This document shows, piece by piece, positions 1 to 12,857 of a DNA stretch of 64,000 nucleotides. Position 1 is the first letter of the stretch; every line of letters starts with the position of its first letter. A program made the translations under genes and the position numbers. The stretch is taken from contig JARDYH010000004.1 of the NCBI GenBank assembly GCA_029215795.1, forward strand, positions 204,580,017-204,644,016, in the 5' to 3' direction. This stretch comes from Anniella stebbinsi (lineage: Eukaryota; Chordata; Lepidosauria; Squamata; Anniellidae). The notes under the pieces are model-generated. The model was not told the DNA's origin and did not search any database. It saw only the letters and a list, made by a program, of their open reading frames with translations.

Positions 1-1396
1 CAGTATCAAATCTTCCATTTCTGGGCAAGGTGATTGAGAGGGCAGTTGCCTTCCAACTCCAAGCAGTTTTGGATGACACTGATTTTCTAGACCCATTTCA
101 AACTGGTTTCAGAGCGGGATACGGAGTTGAGACTGCTATGGTTGCCTTAGTGGATGATCAGGGGGAGTGTGTCCCTGTTGGTACTTCTGGACCTCTCAGC
201 GGCTTTCAATACCATCGACCATGGCATCCTTCTGGAACGCAAGAGGGGATTGGGAATCAGGGGCACTGTGCTTCAGTGGTTCCAATCCTACCTCTCGGGC
301 AGGTTCCAGATGGTGATGCTTGGGGATAGCTGCTCCGCAAAGGAGCTGCTGTGTGGCGTACCACAAGGTGCCATCCTTTCCCCAATGCTGTTTAACATGT
401 ATATGAAACCACTGGGAGAGATCATCCAGAGGTATGGGGCGGGGTGCTATCAGTATGCTGATGACACCCAAATATATTTCTCTATGCCTTCAATAACAGC
501 ATCAGCTAAGGATAGCGTGTCTCCTCTGAATTAATGCATGGAGGCGGTAATGGGCTGGATGAGGAAAAACAAACTGAAGCTGAATCCAGACAAGACGGAG
601 GTGCTCGCTGTCAAAGGCCGCAACCTGGGTTTGGAGTTGTGTCAACCGGTTCTGGATGGGGTTACACTCCCCCTGAAAGACTGTGTTCACAGCTTGGGGG
701 TGCTCCTGGACCCGTCGCTCCAAATGACAGCCCAGATAGATGTGACGACCAGGAGTGCCTACTATCAGCTTCGGCTGATACGCCAGCTGCATCCCTGGTG
801 TACATGCTGGTATCTTTCTGCAATGTGCTGTACATAGGGCTACCTCTGTGCCTAATCCAGAAACTTCAACTAGTTCAAAATATGGCAGCCAGGTTGGTAA
901 CCATATCACACCAGCCTTAAAATCGCTGCACTGGCTGTAAATTAGTTTCCGGGCTAAGTACAAAGTCTTGGTTGTTACCTTTAAAGCCCTACATGGTTTG
1001 GGCCCAGGTTACCTGCGAGATTGCCTTCTCCCATACAATCCGCCCCGCACACTCAGGTCCTCTGAGAGGAACTTACTACAGTCGGCCAAGACTAGGCTGA
1101 CAACCGTTAACCGAGGACCTTCTCTTCAGTCGCTCTCACAATGTGGAAAGGTCTGCCGGAGGAGACTTGTCAACTTAACAGTCTTTTAGAATTGAAGAAA
1201 GCTATAAAGACTAGTCTCTCCCGGTGGGCATATCCAGTGGAATTTTAGAATGTTTTAAGGATGTTTTTAAACATAATGTGTACTATGTTTTTAATCGGTT
1301 TTATGTATTTTATCATTTTATATGTACTGCTGTTCCTCATCTCGATCCAAACGGAGAGGCGGGTAAGAAATAAATTTATTATTATTATTATTATTA
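1..1396 (+). mobile_element. L2-like LINE, 5' cut by window edge, decayed RT and 3' end
   Basis: Non-LTR retrotransposon in sense orientation. Reverse transcriptase motifs are readable in pieces across several frames: LDLSAAFNTIDHGILL (about 208-255), CGVPQGAILSPMLFNMYM (about 351-405) and YADDTQIYF (about 454-480), which carries the catalytic YADD box. A thumb-type stretch follows (538-800), then a C-terminal block (GLGPGYLRDCLLPYNPPRTL, about 998-1057). Frameshifts and a stop near 532 break the frame, so it is a dead copy. The 3' end has the words aggcgggtaagaaataaa followed by an ATT microsatellite (1373-1396), the tail type of L2-like rather than CR1 elements. The same 3' end recurs at 52.7 kb and, inverted, at 61.4 kb. 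Family assignment is from recognised motifs, not from an alignment. Confidence 0.85.
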
Positions 1397-2879
1397 GGCA
1401 TCACTGTAAATGCAACTCTAATACTACAACTTAAAAGCACATAAGCTATTGCCAGGAAGTGCACAGTACCAGGAGTTTAAAGCAGCTCTTGCTCAAAATC
1501 ACTTAATGTGAACATAACAACTCCCATAGATTACAACCTTTCTCCTCCAATTTCTTGCTTACATGTTCAAAAATTGCCAAATAATAAGGTAGATGATCGA
1601 GGACAATTGAAACCTCAGATTTAAACGTTGTGCATGAATATGTCCGAAGACTTGAACCAGTGGCAGGGCAGCAGCCATTTTATGCACTATGCCACATCAT
1701 GCCAGAACTTTGTTTGGCTGCTGCATGGCATAGCTGTGCTACACGCACCAGACTTTCCGTTTCTCAATTAAAAACTGATTCCTCCTCCCCATTGTGCATC
1801 CATCACAAGGAATGGCTGGTCCCAAAGTAAATGGAAATGTAATTGGGAATTAGCTGCAAGGCTTCCTAGGGCACGTTGCTAATGGTTAAACGAGCAGACT
1901 GGGTTTTAGAAAGCATTTTACAGTATGCATTGTGTCCCTACCCAAACTTTCCAGATCCAGCAGGCTATCATGTAAAGAAAATTATGCTTTAATTACCAGG
2001 TATATCGCAGAATACACCAATGGGTGAAAATGTTCCTGGTTTTTTATATCAAAGTTGCCCCTCTTTCATTCAGGGACATTGTCTTATGGGAAGGAACAGA
2101 AGAGGGAGGCAGGCAAAGACAACACCAGGAACTGCTCCTGCTGGACTGGTTTTGTCTTATTTGAAGTGTCTGGCTTTTAATGTTTTTCTTGCATTTTATC
2201 AATGTTGAGAGCTGCTTTGAGGACTTCAGCTGAAAATCAAATATACCTCTACCAAATAAATGGAGCTGGATATCATCTTTATATTACTTGATTCCATAAA
2301 TAGTTTGCCTTATCAATTTTACATCATTCATCCAAAGTGTTCAGCTTTTCCTATTTTGTGAATTAGTGTAGTCTTCCTACATGCTCTCTACATTTCTTTC
2401 ATTAATATAACCACAATATCAGGAGAAATTAACAAAATTTCAATTTGGTTGTGATGCCAGAGTGAACCTCTTGCACTATTAAGCATATTCTCAGAGACAA
2501 ATTTTACTGCCTTTATTTCACAGCTACTAGATTTGTGAGCAGTTATTTCCCTCTAGTGCTTTAGGGAGCATTGTCTTTTTTTGCAGCTAAGATATAGTCT
2601 CAGAAGACCAAACTTGTTTTAAATAGGTTATAAATCCTCCATTTGGAACTATTTAAATTCCAGAGTTATCTCTGGTATCCTATCAGAAAGGAAGCAGTGG
2701 TAAAGCCTCTTCTCTCTCACAACACTGCTTAGTTCCTCAACGCAACCTTTGAGTCATGTATGTAACATAGTTATCAGGGCAGGGGAGAGAAGAGTGCCTC
2801 TCTCCCTCATATTTATATAAATGGACATATGAGACTTGCTTTTAAAACAACCCACACACAAAAACATTCCACTTCTCCT

Positions 2880-3065
2880 TTGCTCGAGGTGGCTTATAAA
2901 ATCAATAAAACGCAACAATAATATCTAATTAAAAAATAAACTACAATCTGTCACGCTACAAACCACAATAAAAAAACATATCTAATTACACCAGGGCCAT
3001 AATGATCCCCAAAAGGAAACTCGTCAAACAACAGCAGCTTTCAGTGCCTTCCTTAAAGGGGTGGG
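2880..3065 (-). mobile_element. Degraded LINE 3' fragment (minus)
   Basis: Reads as the reverse of a LINE 3' region. It has the word gaggtggcttataaaatcaataaaa near 2886, then an A-rich untranslated stretch, then a block ending in ccttccttaaaggggtgggtt. A similar degraded stretch lies at 26370-26480. The match is to general CR1/L2 3'-end vocabulary only, so the family is uncertain. Confidence 0.35.
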
Positions 3066-4539
3066 TTTAATAAGAAAAGCTTATTAAAATAAAACCAAAC
3101 TTAGAAATGCTTTTATAACAACTGCGGGCACTGATGATTATTTTTACTAAAAACTTTTTGGAAGTGTGATGACAGTAACTGAAAGCTATTAAAATTTGCA
3201 TGACTAATAAAAGGACCTAACAGGAAGTGAATGAAGAAGATTTTAAAAGAATTAGTTGTGAGCATTTAGGCAACGGTGACAAAAGAAGATGAATAACGGA
3301 TTAACTTGCAAATCAGCCTACCCCTCATGGTTGGGTGCAGTGTTGTTCCCTGGGGTTATGAGGTAGTACTATAGTATTACTATAGTTAATACTATAGTTT
3401 GCCATGCATCAAAGTAAATGACCATCAACATTTGCAATAAAACCTAAACGAACACATATTTATGGATCACTGCACTGACATTTGGAAATGACAGATGATG
3501 CTGAGGTTGTCTGCACCAAGAGGTAACCTAGCTAGAATCAAGACATTATACCAGGACAGATATAATCTCTCTCCTAAAAAAAGAAAGAAGAAAAAAAGAA
3601 ATATTATTCTGTGAACTTTAACAAAGGAAGAAAAGTGCAAAGGAACAATTCCTTCACTAACCCTTAACTGGTAGGAACACTAACCCTTTGAAAGATAAAT
3701 ATTAAAGCTTGAACTGAAAGGATGAAGACCCTAGAAATTACAGCATGATGGATCATAATCATGTTACATCCACATATAAATCTAATGTAACGTATGCAAA
3801 CCAAAAAGGTCAATTTAGCCTCAAGGAACTAAAGCATTTGTCTGGTTTAACTCTAGGCATAATAGATACTGAAGAAAAGAATCATATTAACTGCAGTTTT
3901 GCTTCCCCCAGACATTTTTTATTTTCAAACATGTAATTTGGTATAATCTATCAGTCTTTAAATTTGAAAATGAAATGGGTAGTGCATGCTTTGTAATTAT
4001 GCATAAGTCAGTGGAATTGTTCATTAGTAATTTTTATAGTCCTTGCCACTATGTTGGACCAAACTTTTTTTAAAAAAATATTGCAATCCTATGGTCCCTG
4101 GGACCCTCTCAGAGGTCACAGGATAGGATATTGGATTTCCAAAGGCTGAGAGGCCCATTCTTGTAGGAAGGGATTCCAGCCTAGGAACCACCCTTCCCAA
4201 CTGCTCTGAAAACTTCCATGGCTGGTGCTTCTCCAACTTCAGAACTTCAATATCAGATAGTGGCAAGAGGGAGGCATGTCGAGGATATTCCAGGAGAAGC
4301 AAGATCCACAGCCCTCCTAGGTCTCTCATGCCCCCAGGCCAGCAGCACATCCACGCCAGCTCTGGAGCTGCTGTAGACTGAAACGAACTAGAGGGAGTTC
4401 GTTAAAAAAAAAAAAAAGTAGCAAAAATGCTGCTCGTTCCTTCCGCCCTGCTGGCATGAGCCTGGCAGGGCATTGGATGAGTCGTTGGATCTCTCTGCAG
4501 GTAGTGGTAGAATTGCTCTGCGAATCTGCATCTTAAGTA

Positions 4540-4606
4540 GTTTGCTAACATTGAATGGACTGGACGGACCACTGGTCTGATCCAGCATAGCTCTTCTTAT
4601 GTTCTA
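4540..4606 (+). mobile_element. CR1-type 3' tail fragment
   Basis: Short fragment containing tggtctgatccagcatag followed by ctcttcttatgttct. This is the same terminal phrase that closes the copy at 34.3-34.6 kb and, inverted, opens the copy at 55.36 kb. It is a 5'-truncated remnant. Confidence 0.6.
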
Positions 4607-6473
4607 ATGGTATGGTATCTGAATGCCTCAGCAAAGGGATAAATAGAACTTCCACGTTCAACAGCAATGCAGAAATCAGAAGACGTACGATGGACAATCA
4701 GTGGATGCCTATCTCCATCATGCCCTGCCTGCTAATATCCCATAGGCAAGTGGTTGGCAGCTGTAGGAAGAAACAATGCTAGACAAAATGTACGGTGGGC
4801 TAATTCAGCAAAACAATTCCAGCTTCATCTGAAAAGCTAGCGAGGGGAATCCAATGTCATGCTATCAGCTGATGTGACTGGAGTTTCTTCTTTTTTCAGC
4901 CCATCCCCACAAATATCTGCTCTGGAGGGTCCCTTGAACTCTCTGGAGCAGCTTTTGAGGACATGCTAGACGAGGTGGAAAAGTCCATCTCCTGGTTCCG
5001 CTGATGGAAGCAGTTCATCAGTAACTGGATTCCACCCAATGTGTTTCTTATTTACTGGGGTGCTTTTGGCATAATGCTTGCTTTAGCAATTGTATGATGT
5101 TAAGTCTATTATATTATATAGGCAAATCAGTGAAAGAAAGGCTAATTTAATAACATTAAGACTGCATTTCCACTCCTCACTCCACATTTTTTCCACGACA
5201 AAGAAAATGCTTCCCTGCCTATACTGCCACTGCACTTCTGCTCATTCTGTTGTGTCAGTGGGTCCCGCTGCAAGTGCAACGGGGAGTTGGTGGCTTCCTA
5301 AAAACAACCCTGGAAACACTAGTTTCTGAATTGAGATAGATCAGCAAAGTTCCCTTCTGCGAACTCCACTGACCTGCCCCGTTCTGGAAATGAGCATCTC
5401 AACTAGTTTCCAGATGCTTTAAGAACCGCCAACTCTCTGTTGAACTAGCAGTGGCTCCCAAATGCTCCATTCAATTTAATCAAACTAAAAACAGAGTTTG
5501 GTAGAAAAATGAATAAATTAGAGAACGCGCCAACTGACTGTACATTAACTGATGTGGAAATTTAATAGAAATCAATGTTTTAATTTTAGTGACGATCTTA
5601 TCTGAACAAGGACAGATCATTTAATTTTTTTTCTGTGCATCAGTTAATCTGTGTGATCTTCTCACTAAAAGTATCACGTATCATTGGTGCACTCTTTGCC
5701 CTGCCACTAATAGTTGGTGCTGCCCTTCACATTTTCTTCACATTATAGTTTGTACTTCATTAAAGGGAGTATCTGGGCAACTATCTGAAATATTATCTCA
5801 AGAGTTCCCACCAGCTTCTTTATTATCAAGTATGATCTCAGTGGCGCCAGCTACTTTATTACAGAAGTGACATGTGCGAATCCACCCATTTGTTATATAA
5901 CTTCCACCAAGTTCTTCCACCGGTCTCTTAGTGCTGACAAGAAACAGGCCAAGCATTTCACACACAATCCACAAATGCATCTCAAAAGGCACTCATTCAC
6001 TCCATTTGTTTCGCTCATCCACCAATTATTTGGTGTCTAAGGGCAAATGGGCAATTATACAAACGCAATACTTATATCAATAAAAGAAAAGCATGAGCAA
6101 AAGAAGAATGCAAATCCTAAGACCAAGTACACAAAAGACACAAATGAAATGAACTGTGACAGGGAGGTGGATGCATACAACAGATATAAAACCTGAACAA
6201 AAATATATATATTCTGCAAATTTTCCATATACTGGACAACACCAAGGCCAAAAGGAAAGCTGCTATTACTCTCTCTAAATAGTTTAAGCATTGGATATTT
6301 TCATTCCTGTATATGTTGTATACGTGTTGCTGAAATTAAAACTTTTATTAGGCAGATATGTATTTGCTTAAAATGACATTTAACCCATTTTCTAATTCTA
6401 GTTGAAGACAACCATAAGAACAACTTTCTAGTCAATTTCTCCTTTCCCTCATCTTTAGGATACTTTTGCTTAC

Positions 6474-6642
6474 CTGAAAAACCTTCAAATGTGATTCTCT
6501 CTCCAGGAACAACCCCACTAGGAGGGATGAGAATTTCCACCTTCTCTGGTGTATTGGCACACATCACCATGGCCTGGGATACCACTCCTCTCATTTTTAC
6601 TGGCTTCAGGTTACAGAGAAATATTGCCATCCGGTTCTGCAT
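6474..6642 (-). CDS. AIMP1: AIMP1 coding exon 6, EMAPII / tRNA-binding OB fold
   Basis: Codes for residues about 199-254 of AIMP1, starting MQNRMAIFLCNLKPVKMRGV and including SQAMVMCANTPEKVEIL and VPGERITFEGFSG. This is the middle of the C-terminal EMAPII domain, an OB fold that binds tRNA and that in mammals can be released as a cytokine. The acceptor is cttgtgtacag before ATGCAG. The donor is TTTTCAG followed by gtaagc, leaving one base for the next codon. Open frame continues for some distance into the intron but has no family similarity. The next exon should give about 55 more residues and is not in the window. Recognition rests on strong similarity to human AIMP1 as I know it. Confidence 0.95.
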
Positions 6643-9434
6643 CTGTACACAAGCACAAAGTTAAAAAAAGAAAGAAAAAGAGTTGGAATGTTGGTCTTTC
6701 CATGTTTCTTCCATAATGCGGAAGCAAGAAAAGTTAGTGCATCCAACACACGGAATACAAAACACAAGTATGCAGATATCAATATGTTAGCAACAATTAA
6801 CATTCTTTCAAAAGTAATTCAGCAGTGAAATCCAGGAAACTGCCAATTAAGGATAACTGTCTTCTAATATAACAGACATAACGGGGTGCAATGAAGACAT
6901 TAACATTATGTCCTGATGTGCTGGGATAATGGCTGAAGCAATGTTTTACTGGCTTTCCATTCTTTGTGGTCCTGAGTTTCAACTTCTAACTAACAGTTAC
7001 ATTAGGGATTTTGCTAAAAACATCCTTCTGAACTAATCAGGGAAAGTATAACAAATATGCCCAGGTGGCTTACCATTCAGGATGCAATTACGTACATACA
7101 CATACTCTTCCCAAATGCCAAAGACAGGATGAATGTTTTGGAGCGAAGTCAATTAAAATAGTTGCACACAATGTGCTCTGTAACCCATTTGTTTAAAACT
7201 ATAGATGCTTCTGTTTGTTTCTTCAGGAAAGAATGCCACAAATACATAGAGCAATGAGACTCCATTAGGGAGCATTGCAATCCACAGTTTTATCCAGAAA
7301 AACGAATTATTTTTGATTAATAGGAATTCACAAACAATACATCTAACAAAACTGAACATCCCAATCCATACTACTGATTCCATCCTAGAGACATTTGCAT
7401 ATAAATTATATTTTAAGGGACAGCTTTTGATTAATACCTTTGTCATGTAAAACTGAAAGAAAGGTTGGAAGCTGCAGCCTATTTCTAACTACCTTCATGA
7501 AAAATTATAGAACATTAGTAAGATATTGAAAGCAAATAACTTCAGTGATTTAATGAACAGTGGAATACATTTAAGGGAGCCCCATTCTGTGACCAACTGA
7601 CCATTTCTCCTCCTTTTGAACACAAAAGGACTGTCAGAACAAGTGTCCTCCTTCTGCCTCCCTGAATAATATTTTGGATAAGTTCTTTTTAACACCCAGG
7701 ATCTGACTTATTGCAATATGTTCAGACAGGAAGGAATTTTCCCTCAATGCATTTCCGGATAGCGTGGGTGTCCTCCAAGCTGTCTGGATTGCGAAGGTTC
7801 CACTATATTTTATGTAAGAGGAAAAACACAATACAGAGCATGCTTTAAACCATATTGGGAGACAAAAGAAGCCAACAACAAAAGGCCTCGCATGTTTTTA
7901 TGCAGTAATAAAACTGGAATAATAAAACTGCCAAAACACACATGGACACAGAGCTCGCTATACAAAATGTATCTTTTTTTTGGTGTTTCTTAGGAGAAAA
8001 AAGATGAACAACAGGACCTAATGTGGGTTTACCATAATATCCCAAACACAAGCGTCTGGATCCAAAAATGGCAGGATTAATTATGCATGTCCAGGGTAGA
8101 TTTGTCCTTCTGTTTACTAAGCAGCAACCCTGCCTCATAGTTGCTTTTGAAACTAAAGTGAATTTCAGAAGTTTGTGAATGGGGTGGTAGGGGAGAAAGA
8201 AGGGGTCTGCCACTTCAAGGGGAAAAGAGTTAAAAATACCACTGAGCACATCCCAAGCCTTTGGGCATGCCGCTATTTAAGAGCTACTTGAGCCAGTGTG
8301 GTGTAGGGGTTAGTCTAGGACTAGAGAGACCTAGGTTCAAATCCCCAGTCCGTCACGAAACTCACTGGGTAACCTTGGGCCAGTCATGCTCTCTCAGCCT
8401 AATCTGTCTCACAGGATTGTTGTGAGGATAAAATCATAGAAGGGAAGGCTCGTGTATGCTGCCTTATGCTCGTTGGAGAAAAGGGAAGAAATAAATTAAT
8501 AAATATCTGGATCTCAGCCAATGAAAATTTAGAAGAGGGTAAGTTTTGACTTAGTTAGTAAAATGCCCCCACTCTGCTGAGTTAAACGGGAAGAGCCGAA
8601 AATTTCATTCTTGCATAGACTGAAGTCATAATGTGCTCAATATTCTTCAGATTATACCTTCATCAACATGTTGGAAAAATATATTACAACAGTAAGCTAA
8701 GCAAGGGAAACCAAGAGGACCTTATTTCAAAATACTTCTTTCTGATCTACAGATATTAGCAGAAATAATCTGAAGTTATGTATATGTGCAACATTACTCA
8801 CAATATTGTAGAACATGTGTTCAGACTAATGCAAAATTAGAATATGATAAGAGTGTGAATAATAAAGGTCAAGATCAAAGTTGCATTTCTTTTCTGCTAG
8901 TAGCCTCTTCAATTCTCCAGAAACACAAACACATTTCTGTCTGTAATTGGCAAACATGGCTTTGCCTTGCACAAGTATGAAAGTGAATAGGGACATATTA
9001 ACTGGTTGACTGATGGGCTGTGATAGCTAAAATGGCATTATTGCTTGGTTAATTAAAAAACAAAAACAAATCTGCCCCAATTGCCGTAACTTCTAATGTA
9101 TTGTATGAACAGCAGAGCAAGCTGCACCAATAAATGCGTAGAAGATTCAGAGCAAGGAGTTAATACTGACCATTCCAAGTGGGCTGCATACAGCAGTGTT
9201 ATTGGGATGGAGACAGGTTCTAGTGCTGGCATACATAGAAGTTAGATTTGCTTTGGTATTTGTGTTTAATTTGTTTTTAGGTAATAAATTCAGCTTCTTG
9301 AGATTACTTTGGTATTCATCTAGTACATACTGTAAATGCCAGAAATAAATGTTGAACTATGATAATATCTAATAAAAATGTTAAAAAATAAACCTTATTT
9401 AGCAAAGAATGTACCAAAGGAATTTCATCTGTAC
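6643..9434 (-). other. AIMP1: AIMP1 intron between exons 5 and 6
   Basis: Intron of 2.8 kb with GT/AG ends on the minus strand. The only clear repeat in it is the tRNA-derived SINE at 8290-8506. The rest is AT-rich sequence in which I see no gene or repeat that I recognise. Confidence 0.7.
8290..8506 (+). mobile_element. tRNA-derived SINE (MIR/CORE-like)
   Basis: Begins gagccagtgtggtgtagggg (A-box-like), followed by the B-box-like word ggttcaaatcc near 8334. The body reads cactgggtaaccttgggcca, then a cctcacagg-type stretch with ttgttgtgaggataaaat, and the tail has aataaat repeats. The tRNA-like head with a body resembling the MIR/CORE region marks a Pol III-type SINE. A second copy lies inverted at 63735-63893, and degraded pieces are at 43735-43862 and 24455-24540. 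It is not a functional tRNA gene because there is no cloverleaf 3' half. Confidence 0.85.
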
Positions 9435-9643
9435 CTCTTCTAAAGGAACATGTTTCACTAGACCACTGACAACCGTTCTAGGATTGGCTTCTCCAACATC
9501 AACCTCCTCAACATACAGAGTATCAGCATCTGGGTGTTTCTTTGCTGTTGTGATGCAACCAATACGAAAATCAAGCCGGGAAACATCTAAAGGCCTTGAG
9601 TCATCATTTGCAGCTGATTGCTTTTTCTCCTTTTTTTCTCCTG
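9435..9643 (-). CDS. AIMP1: AIMP1 coding exon 5, start of EMAPII domain
   Basis: Residues about 129-198. A lysine-rich end of the linker (GEKKEKKQ) is followed by the start of the tRNA-binding OB fold: [34 protein letters not shown] and [15 protein letters not shown]. The segment HPDAD.LY.EE is a signature of the family, which also includes Arc1p and bacterial Trbp111. The acceptor is tttcttttag before CAGGAG; the donor is GAG followed by gtacag. The exon takes one base from exon 4 and ends in phase 0, so it joins exactly to the ATGCAG of exon 6. The region RIGCITT aligns with the heptapeptide tied to EMAPII cytokine activity in mammals; activity in this species is not shown by sequence. Confidence 0.96.
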
Positions 9644-11959
9644 CTAAAAGAAATCAGAAGCTGCTTAATTATACACATATACTTTGTAATGCAATTCAAG
9701 CAAGTTAATATAAATATACATTTCCCTTTTTTCTCTGGATAAAAAACCTTATGTATTCACTCTGTGATTTCAAATGAGACCAAGTATTGCAATTCTGCTT
9801 CAACAAGTTTCCTTAAACATTGCTAACTAGAATAATTCTGCAGTATATCACAGTATATCACAGTATAATTTCCTCAAATAGGGAAGTTTTGATTGGAAGC
9901 AAGTAGGGACTATCCAAAAATAAGGTGATGCATACTAGTGGAAATCAGTAGAACCACCAAAATGTATTAGTTAGTAAATTAAAAATATAGGAAAATCCAT
10001 CAAGTATCTATTCTCAACTATAGAACACTGAGGACAGCTGAGCAGATTGTTGAGGGTGTTAGCTAGGGAGAAAGGAAAGAGGATGGAGATGAAAGGGAAT
10101 TGGCTATCCAGAGCTCCATAACGGCTTAAAGTATCCCAGGACAGGGGATTAAGGCTAGAGAGACTTTACAACTCTTATGAGAACCCAGAATAGTTTTCCA
10201 GAAACACTCCACTACTAATGAGAGATGTAGCCTATATTTCCTTGCTTTACCAAATTCCTCTCCCATTCTCCCATTCTCTCCTCATACCACCTTACCTGTA
10301 AGCAAAAAAAACCACACTTAGATTCAGGGCTGTCAGATGGCAATGGAAGGTTATAGGGGGGTGAGGAAAAAGGTAGTCCTTTCCTTTCTCCCAATTCCCC
10401 ACTCGAAAATAGCACTAAAGGGCTCCTGCTCCTATTCAAGGCTCTAACTAGCCTGAGAGTACACCTGTTAAGGTTAGGGATACATTGTAACTTTTTGTTG
10501 TGAGCTCCCTCTCGTCTTCACTAATTCTAACAAGATTAATTCTTAACAATTTCTAAAGAAATTGTATTGAATTAAACACAGCAAGTTTAGACTGAAAATG
10601 TTCAGTTTATTTTTTATTCCACACAAAGCTACCTAGTCATTTTTTTATTAACCACCTTTCTCACCCTACCCCTTATGGTTACTTATATATAAAATTATGT
10701 TTAATTATACTTTTATTATGAACAGCTAAAATATCCCTGATGCTGAAAATCTGTTTAAATAAAATGTTACATCCCCATAGTTTTCATTTAATTTCTTTTC
10801 CTGATATTCTTTTAAAAACAAAGAAAATGGCACATGTTTTGATTGCAATCCTATAGGGGAGATTCGGATCTGACCTCAATGGAAGTCAGCTGATGTCGGA
10901 TTCCTCTCTCTCTGTCCCCACAGATCTTTTTATGGCCGCTCCCTTTCCAGTGTTGGTGGAGGGAATGGTGAGGGGGTGGTTCTGGACATGGAGTATCCTA
11001 AGCCCCCCAGCACGGAGGAAAATTTAGAACAGCCCAAGAGCTGGCCTAAATGCTTCCCTCCCATGTGCAAATTGGGAAGGCAATTAAAAACTGGGAAGAA
11101 AGGAGTGGTGGATGCTTCTGGCACAGGTTAGGAAATGGTGAGCAACCTCAGACCTCTCCAAATGAATAGGGTTGCCCTGGTCATCTGGGTTTGGGAGTAT
11201 TTCTTATCTTGAAAAATGTAACAACAATTTCATATGTACAACAATTTCGCAAAAAAATGAGGAAAGCCTGCCTGCCCATTCTTCAATTGCCATCCACTTG
11301 TTTCATCCCTCAATGCATAAACGTTGCAGCCATATCCCATCTGTGACTCCTCTTGGTCCATGAAAGCAGAGACACAACTAGGATATCCCTTTAATGCTCC
11401 TTCCAGCTGGGAATTAAAACTAACAGTGGTTCTTCCATTTTAGAAATTAATGGCTCCAGACAAACTATCTTCTCTCACACTGGCTACACCTGTGCCCTTT
11501 TTGTCACGTTCCTTTATACACCATTGATTTGCTAAGGTATCTGTTTAGCTCACATGATATTCCCATTAGAAGTAATGTCCAAGAATAGGATTCAGAGCTG
11601 TGCTTGAATCAGCATGTTCTAACAAACTACAAAACAGAATTTCATTAGCATTAACACAGCTTTGGCAAACTGTTAAATTTTAATCCTAATTTAATAGTTG
11701 TGCATTTTAAGTAACCAACAAAATAGTAATTCATATGACAGCCAACTCTAACAACTCTGGAGTAGTCCTACAAACAACTTGGGTATATGCTATTTGCATA
11801 TTAATCTTTCCTATATACTTTATGGTATCTCAAATCATTTTTCTGAAACACTTCTGTACTAATGAGAAAATTAGTTCATATATCCTTCCTTTACCAAATT
11901 CCTTCCCAAGTGTATCAATGAAATTGTACATTGAATGTTTCCAACTTCTGTAGAATTAC
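9644..11959 (-). other. AIMP1: AIMP1 intron between exons 4 and 5
   Basis: Intron of 2.3 kb with GT/AG ends. It has a short threefold repeat of cagtatatca near 9840-9870 and no clear LINE or SINE copy. A GC-richer patch at about 10840-11160 starts with gattgcaatcctatagg, a phrase also seen near 4080 and 40215, so it is probably an old dispersed repeat. Nothing else can be named. Confidence 0.6.
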
Positions 11960-12121
11960 CTTTCTTTTCTGCTTTGTCTTTTTTCTTCTTTTCTTCACTT
12001 GTTCCTTTAGGTTGTTCCTTGTGACCAGATGGGGTGATTGCCACAGGTGCTGGATGAGACACAACTTCTAAAAATGAAGCTGTAGAAGATGTTTCGCTGG
12101 GTGGTACAGAGATTTGTTTCA
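11960..12121 (-). CDS. AIMP1: AIMP1 coding exon 4, linker with lysine-rich tract
   Basis: Residues about 75-128, beginning VKQISVPPSETSSTASF and ending with a run rich in Lys and Glu (GTSEEKKKKDKAEKK). In AIMP1 this flexible, charged linker joins the N-terminal coiled coil to the OB fold and contributes to RNA binding. It is the least conserved part of the protein, and here it differs most from the human sequence while keeping length and charge. The acceptor is aaatttag before TGAAAC; the donor is AAAG followed by gtaatt. Phases fit exons 3 and 5. Confidence 0.93.
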
Positions 12122-12574
12122 CTAAATTTAAACACAAAATAAACATCAATTTTACAAAACAAATTACCATGATTTATTTAATGCAGAGATATTTCAGATT
12201 TAAGCAAATCAAACACATAGCACTGCTGCTAAAATCCAATCCCTCAATCTAAAATCTTGGTTCTGCTACTTAGAAGTATTTTGTAAAATGTAAACTGGAG
12301 TAAAATGTAGTATTAAATGGAAACTTGGGAGGTTGCCTCCAGTTTTGTGCTCACTTACATAAATTACGTGTGTGCTTCTAGCTTTTATTGGTGAGCATCA
12401 TAAGAATTAATAAGCAATTATGAAGTAGAAAACAGCAACAAAATTACTGTTATTGCAGCCTAATCTTAACCGTGATTAATCATAAGCAGGTAAAACCAAT
12501 TTAAATGAGACTTGCTTCCAAATATCTGTGTTTGGGATTAGCTAGATGTAATATTTTAGTCAGTGTGATTAAAA

Positions 12575-12620
12575 CTTGATGGCCTCATGGGCCCGTTCCA
12601 ACTCTACTATTCTATGAAAT
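12575..12620 (+). mobile_element. CR1 LINE 3'-end fragment
   Basis: Contains gatggcctcatgggcc, then ttccaactctactattctat. This is the conserved CR1 3' end ending in the attctatg-type octamer. Only about 45 bases remain, as is typical of 5'-truncated CR1 copies. Confidence 0.75.
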
Positions 12621-12857
12621 GGATTAATAGTATAACTGAAATACACTCATATATAACACATCCACACACAAAATCAACATAAGCACGTTAAAGTTATCAT
12701 CCCTCATGAGCAGTACGAAGCAACACAGTACACTACTGGATTCTGGATTCTACCACCTCATTTGGCTGCATGTATAAATAAGGCCAAAGTGCTTTTATAT
12801 GGAGATACAAGCATAACTGAAAATTTAGGCCGTTACTAACTGCTTTTTAAAATACAT

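Larger units (their letters stand above)
1397..6473 (-). other. AIMP1: AIMP1 intron (downstream of the last exon seen)
   Basis: Five kilobases of AT-rich intronic sequence between the last AIMP1 exon recognised and the left edge. It holds weak LINE 3'-end traces at about 2090-2275 (plus) and 2880-3065 (minus), a CR1-type tail at about 4540-4600, an A-rich run at 4402-4416, and otherwise no pattern I can name. I looked on the minus strand for the expected final AIMP1 exon (human ending MSNSGIK) and did not find it. Confidence 0.6.

Noticed and set aside
6301..6473. Extension of AIMP1 coding sequence through the exon 6 donor
   Set aside because: The open frame past 6474 loses all similarity to the family exactly at a good gtaagc donor, so it is intron.
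8290..8506. tRNA gene
   Set aside because: A and B boxes are present but the body is SINE-like, with a MIR/CORE-type middle and an A/T-rich tail; no cloverleaf can be drawn. The same holds for 60300-60515 and 62085-62275.
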